Shown piece by piece: positions 60,902 to 64,000 of a stretch of 64,000 nt of DNA (the first letter of the stretch is position 1; each line of letters starts with the position of its first letter). This DNA comes from Amycolatopsis granulosa (GTDB lineage: Bacteria; Actinomycetota; Actinomycetes; Mycobacteriales; Pseudonocardiaceae): the NCBI RefSeq assembly GCF_011758745.1, contig NZ_JAANOV010000001.1, positions 5,394,001 through 5,458,000 on the forward strand. The letters are read 5' to 3'. The translations under genes and the position numbers were made by a program. The notes below the pieces were generated by a model. It saw only the letters and a list, made by a program, of their open reading frames with translations. It did not search any database and was not told where the DNA came from.

Positions 60902-61681
60902 TCAGCCGAGCCGGACGTCGGAGCGGGTGCTGCCGCGCCCGACCCGGACCGCCTGCCGAACCGGTGCGTGGCTGGTGGCGACCACCGTGTAGGTGCCCGG
61001 TTCGAGGTCGTGGAAGGCGTAGCGGCCGTCGTCCTCCGCATGCGCCCTGCGGACCACGGTGCCCGCGTCGTCCAGCAGGCTCACCGTGATCCGCGGCCAC
61101 GGCCGCGGCAGATCGCGCACGGTGACCGCACCCCGGACGGTCGCCGCGTCGGACAGCTCGACGTCCTGCCGCACCGTCGCATCGCTCACGGTGACCGCCA
61201 CCGCGGCCGGCCGGTAGGCGGGTGCGTTGACGGCGAGCGTGTAACCCCCGGCCGGCAGCGCGCCGAAGGAGTATTCACCGCCCTGCCCGGACCGGGACGA
61301 GCCGACGACCTCGCCGCGGAAGTCGGCCAGCGTCACCGTCGCCCCCATGACCGGGACCCCGGTCGAGGCCGACCGGACCACGCCACCGAGCCCGGTCGCG
61401 TCCTCCAGCACCAGGTCGACGCCGGCGGGGGAGCCGCCGACCGTCACCGTCGCGGCCGCCGGCCGGTACGCCGGGGCCGAGGCGATCACCACGTACCGGC
61501 CGCGGCCCGGTGCGGGCAGCCGGTAGCCGCCGTCGCCACCGGTGGTGCCCCGCGCGATCTGCTGCCCACCGGAGTCCACCAGGGTGACGGCTGCGCCGGT
61601 CACCGGATCCTGCGTGGCCGAGCGCACCCAGCCGGTCACCTCGGCGCCGCGGCCCCGCGGCGGGATCGGCGTGCCGGTCAT
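60902..61681 (-). CDS. Three-repeat carboxypeptidase-regulatory-like (CnaB-type) protein
   Basis: 259 residues built of three repeats of about 80. Each ends Y-x-x-x-A-x-A-P-x-Y-R-P-A (near 62, 143) or a variant, preceded by G-x-x-x-P-V-x-G-A-x-V-T-L. No signal peptide or membrane segment, so it is predicted cytoplasmic, unusual for the family. ATG 61681 overlaps the upstream MFS stop by ATGA. The related domains in that MFS suggest it extends or binds the transporter tail. Confidence 0.85.
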   Translation of the reverse strand: MTGTPIPPRGRGAEVTGWVRSATQDPVTGAAVTLVDSGGQQIARGTTGGDGGYRLPAPGRGRYVVIASAPAYRPAAATVTVGGSPAGVDLVLEDATGLGGVVRSASTGVPVMGATVTLADFRGEVVGSSRSGQGGEYSFGALPAGGYTLAVNAPAYRPAAVAVTVSDATVRQDVELSDAATVRGAVTVRDLPRPWPRITVSLLDDAGTVVRRAHAEDDGRYAFHDLEPGTYTVVATSHAPVRQAVRVGRGSTRSDVRLG

Positions 61682-64000
61682 GACCGCGCCTGCTCGGGCC
61701 GTCCGGCGTGCAGGGCGTGCAGGGCGTGCAGGGCGTGCAGGTCGATGTCGACGGTCGCCGACTCGCCACCGGTGAGGTCCACCTGCCGCACCGCCGGTTC
61801 GAACAGGCTGGTCACCACGCTGTAGTCGCCGGGCGGGAGGCCGGTCACCTCGTAGCCGCCCAGCTCATCGCTCACCGCGGTCGCGGCGAGCTCGCCCGCG
61901 GCCGTGCTGACCTCGACCCGCGCGCCGGGAACCGGACGGCCGTCCGGGCCGGTGACCGTGCCGTGCAGCGTGCCGGCGGCCTGGACGAGCAGATCGGCCA
62001 CGGCGGGCTCGGTGCCGGACACCACGACGGTGGCGGCCGCCGGCTGGTGCCCGTCCAGGTGCGCGGTCACCGTGACCTCCCCGGTCGGCAGGCCGGTGAG
62101 CTGGAACGTGCCGTCGGCGAGGGTGAGCGTCCGGCCGAGCACCTCCCCGTCACCGCCGGTGGCCACCACGGCGGTGTCCCCGGCGCCGGCGCCGCCGGGG
62201 GAGAGCCGCACGATGCCGGTGACCGTGCCGCCACCGGCGACCACGAAGTCACGCACCGCGCCCGACCCGGTCACGGTCACGGCGGCCGCCTCCGGCCGGA
62301 ACCCGGGTGCGGTCACGATCAGGGTGTAGGTGCCCGGCCGCAGCCCGGACACCGCGTAGCCGCCGTCGGCGCCGGCCCGGGTGCGTCCCGCCTGCCTGCC
62401 GTCCGGGCCCGTCACCGTCACCACCCCGCCGCCCGGCGCGCTGCCGCCGGCGGTGCGCAGGCGGCCGGTGATCCGGCCCGGCCCGGCCGCCCCGGTTTCG
62501 TGGCCGGTCACGTCGACGACCTCCCCCGCGGCGGCGGCCAGCTCGGACCCGGCGGTCTCGTGCGGCTGCCCCGGCGCGGCCTTCCGTGACCGCCCGGTGA
62601 ACCAGGACGCGAGCGCGGCCACCACCGACGCGATGATCGCGAACCAGAACGCCGCGGTCAGGCCGTCGGAGAACGGGCCGGAGATCAGCTGCGGGAAGAA
62701 GCTGCGCCCGGTGAGGTATGCGGCCTGGTCGGGCGGCAGGGTGGGCAGCACACCGCCGAGGAGCTGTTCGATCGGGTTGTAGCCGAGGAAGGCGGCGAAC
62801 AGCACGCCGACCGGCGGCAGCACCGCGATCTGGTTCGCGGCCGCGGTGGGCACGCCGTGCGCGGTCAGGCCCTGCGCCATCGCCGAGGGCAGGTGGTCGG
62901 CGAGCCCGGCGATCATCAGGCTGAAGAAGAAGCCGATCGACAGCACCATCGCCGAGTTCTGGAACGTGGCGGTCATGCCGGCGCCGGCGCCGCGCGCGTT
63001 GTTCGGCAGGCTGTTCATCACCTCGGCCCGGTTGGGTGAGGTGAACAGGCCCATGCCGAGCCCGTTGAGCAGCAGGATCGCGGCGAAACCCCAGTAGTTG
63101 AAGTTCACCGGCAGGACCTCGAGCAGGATGAAGCTGACCGCCGTGAGGAGCATGCCGCCGGTGGACAGCAGCCGCCCGCCGATGCGGTCGGAGACGATGC
63201 CGGACACCGGCGCGGCGATCAGGAAGCCGATCGTCAGCGGCAGCATGTAGATGCCCGCCCACAACGGGGTCTGCTCGAAGCTGTACCCGTGCTGCGGCAG
63301 CCAGATGCCCTGCAGCCAGATGATCAGCACGAACTGCAGGCCACCGCGGCCGAGCGAGGCGAGCAGGTTCGCCAGGTTGCCGAAGGTGAACGCGCGGATC
63401 TTGAACAGCCCCAGGTTGAACAGCGGGTTCGCGACCCGCGTCTCGATGAGGCAGAAGATCACCAGCACCACGACGCCGCCGATGAGGCAGGACAGCACGA
63501 ACGGGCTCGTCCAGCCCATGGTGTGCCCGCCGTAGGGCTGGATGCCGTAGGTGATGCCGACGAGCACGGCGATGAGGCCGACCGCGAAGGTCAGGTTCCC
63601 CCACCAGTCCATCCGGGCGCGGTGCCGCTCGCTGGTGTCCTTCAGCTTCAGGTAGGCCCAGATGGTGCCGAACACGCCGAACGGCACGGACACGAGGAAG
63701 ACCAGCCGCCACTCGACCGGGCCGAGCAGCCCGCCGATCACCAGGCCGAGGAACGAGCCCGCGATGGCGGCGACGCCGTTGATGCCCAGCGCCATGCCGC
63801 GCTGGTGCTTGGGGAAGGCGTCGGTGAGGATCGCGCTGGAGTTCGCCATCAGGAACGCGCCCCCGATGCCCTGCACGATCCGCCAGGCGATCATCCAGAT
63901 CGCCGCGGCGCCCCCGCTCATCCAGGTGACCGCCAGGAAGATCGACGACACCGCGAACACGGCGAAGCCCAGGTTGTACATCCGGACCCGGCCGTACATG
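61678..64000 (-). CDS. DHA2-type MFS transporter fused to CnaB-like repeats (5' end outside window)
   Basis: 774 visible residues; the start is beyond 64000, since the family's first helix and G-D-x-Y-G-R loop are incomplete (visible part begins with its M-Y-G-R-V-R). Residues to about 465 hold the remaining helices of a 14-helix drug-efflux-type transporter with R-I-V-Q-G-I-G-G-A near 38. The C-terminal 290 residues form three repeats of the regulatory-like fold, ending in a four-fold L-H-A repeat. A 14-helix protein should place this tail in the cytoplasm. ATGA-coupled to the next gene. Confidence 0.88.
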   Translation of the reverse strand, partial: MYGRVRMYNLGFAVFAVSSIFLAVTWMSGGAAAIWMIAWRIVQGIGGAFLMANSSAILTDAFPKHQRGMALGINGVAAIAGSFLGLVIGGLLGPVEWRLVFLVSVPFGVFGTIWAYLKLKDTSERHRARMDWWGNLTFAVGLIAVLVGITYGIQPYGGHTMGWTSPFVLSCLIGGVVVLVIFCLIETRVANPLFNLGLFKIRAFTFGNLANLLASLGRGGLQFVLIIWLQGIWLPQHGYSFEQTPLWAGIYMLPLTIGFLIAAPVSGIVSDRIGGRLLSTGGMLLTAVSFILLEVLPVNFNYWGFAAILLLNGLGMGLFTSPNRAEVMNSLPNNARGAGAGMTATFQNSAMVLSIGFFFSLMIAGLADHLPSAMAQGLTAHGVPTAAANQIAVLPPVGVLFAAFLGYNPIEQLLGGVLPTLPPDQAAYLTGRSFFPQLISGPFSDGLTAAFWFAIIASVVAALASWFTGRSRKAAPGQPHETAGSELAAAAGEVVDVTGHETGAAGPGRITGRLRTAGGSAPGGGVVTVTGPDGRQAGRTRAGADGGYAVSGLRPGTYTLIVTAPGFRPEAAAVTVTGSGAVRDFVVAGGGTVTGIVRLSPGGAGAGDTAVVATGGDGEVLGRTLTLADGTFQLTGLPTGEVTVTAHLDGHQPAAATVVVSGTEPAVADLLVQAAGTLHGTVTGPDGRPVPGARVEVSTAAGELAATAVSDELGGYEVTGLPPGDYSVVTSLFEPAVRQVDLTGGESATVDIDLHALHALHALHAGRPEQARS
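61706..61741. repeat. Tandem 9-base repeat, four copies
   Basis: GCGTGCAGG repeated exactly four times inside the MFS gene, encoding L-H-A four times near its C-terminus. In-frame unit, so copy number could vary without frameshift. Confidence 0.9.

Noticed and set aside
61706-61741. CRISPR-like repeat
   Set aside because: Nine-base units without spacers, inside a coding frame.

Overview
The window is about 70% G+C DNA with many GTG starts, frequent ATGA/GTGA stop-start overlaps, and families typical of actinomycetes: S-adenosyl methyltransferase DUF574, ABATE/CGNR protein, RsbW/SpoIIE-type regulators, DUF2630 and DUF6510. It looks like ordinary chromosome of a soil actinomycete, perhaps Pseudonocardiaceae, although that family-level guess is weak. 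I see no rRNA, tRNA, CRISPR array, transposase or integrase. The first gene (dinB) and the last gene (an MFS transporter) run off the edges.

Left part (1-22 kb). A partial dinB is followed by a MerR regulator-thioredoxin pair and an epoxide-hydrolase-like protein. Next comes a signalling pair: a response regulator fused to a thioredoxin-reductase-like flavoprotein, and a cyclic-nucleotide-binding histidine kinase. An RsbW-like kinase and a GAF/SpoIIE/HATPase phosphatase follow. A form II CO-dehydrogenase-like molybdenum hydroxylase (large, small and medium subunits) is followed by rraA, a sulfite-oxidase-like operon with a ferredoxin-type reductase and DUF6510, a methyltransferase pair, a lipoprotein, a CoxE/MoxR pair and an RsbA-like sensor.

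Middle part (22-46 kb). A TetR repressor with three operator copies faces a flavin monooxygenase. Then come an M20 peptidase, a DUF574 methyltransferase, a 56-residue gene, an IclR regulator facing dhaK-dhaL, and two MpaB-type oxygenases around a TetR. An XRE regulator, an ImmA/IrrE protease and a membrane protein form a triad. A structured, terminator-bearing leader separates the triad from a Gfo/Idh dehydrogenase and a ROK regulator. An operon of desaturase, 67-residue protein and cold-shock protein follows. After a glycosyltransferase, DUF2630 and an FMN reductase comes a CoA-transferase, hydroxyacyl-CoA dehydrogenase and acyl-CoA dehydrogenase operon facing a LysR regulator.

Right part (46-64 kb). 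This holds a GNAT, a 1827-residue eukaryote-like single-chain acyl-CoA carboxylase, an EphD-like hydrolase with a decayed SDR tail, and a small secreted protein. A coupled beta-propeller/MoaD pair, an SDR and an HtrA protease follow. A stress-promoter operon encodes a lipoprotein, a variant NRAMP transporter and two PRC-barrel proteins. The window ends in a coupled pair of carboxypeptidase-regulatory-repeat proteins, one of them fused to an MFS transporter.

Two regulatory themes recur. Several genes start 6-8 bases after a -10-like box, suggesting leaderless mRNAs. Several others have a GNNT-N14 to 16-GGGTAM motif resembling sigma-B/sigma-F promoters, which fits the presence of several RsbW/SpoIIE/RsbA-type regulators. 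All functional calls rest on motif reading by eye; no database search was run.
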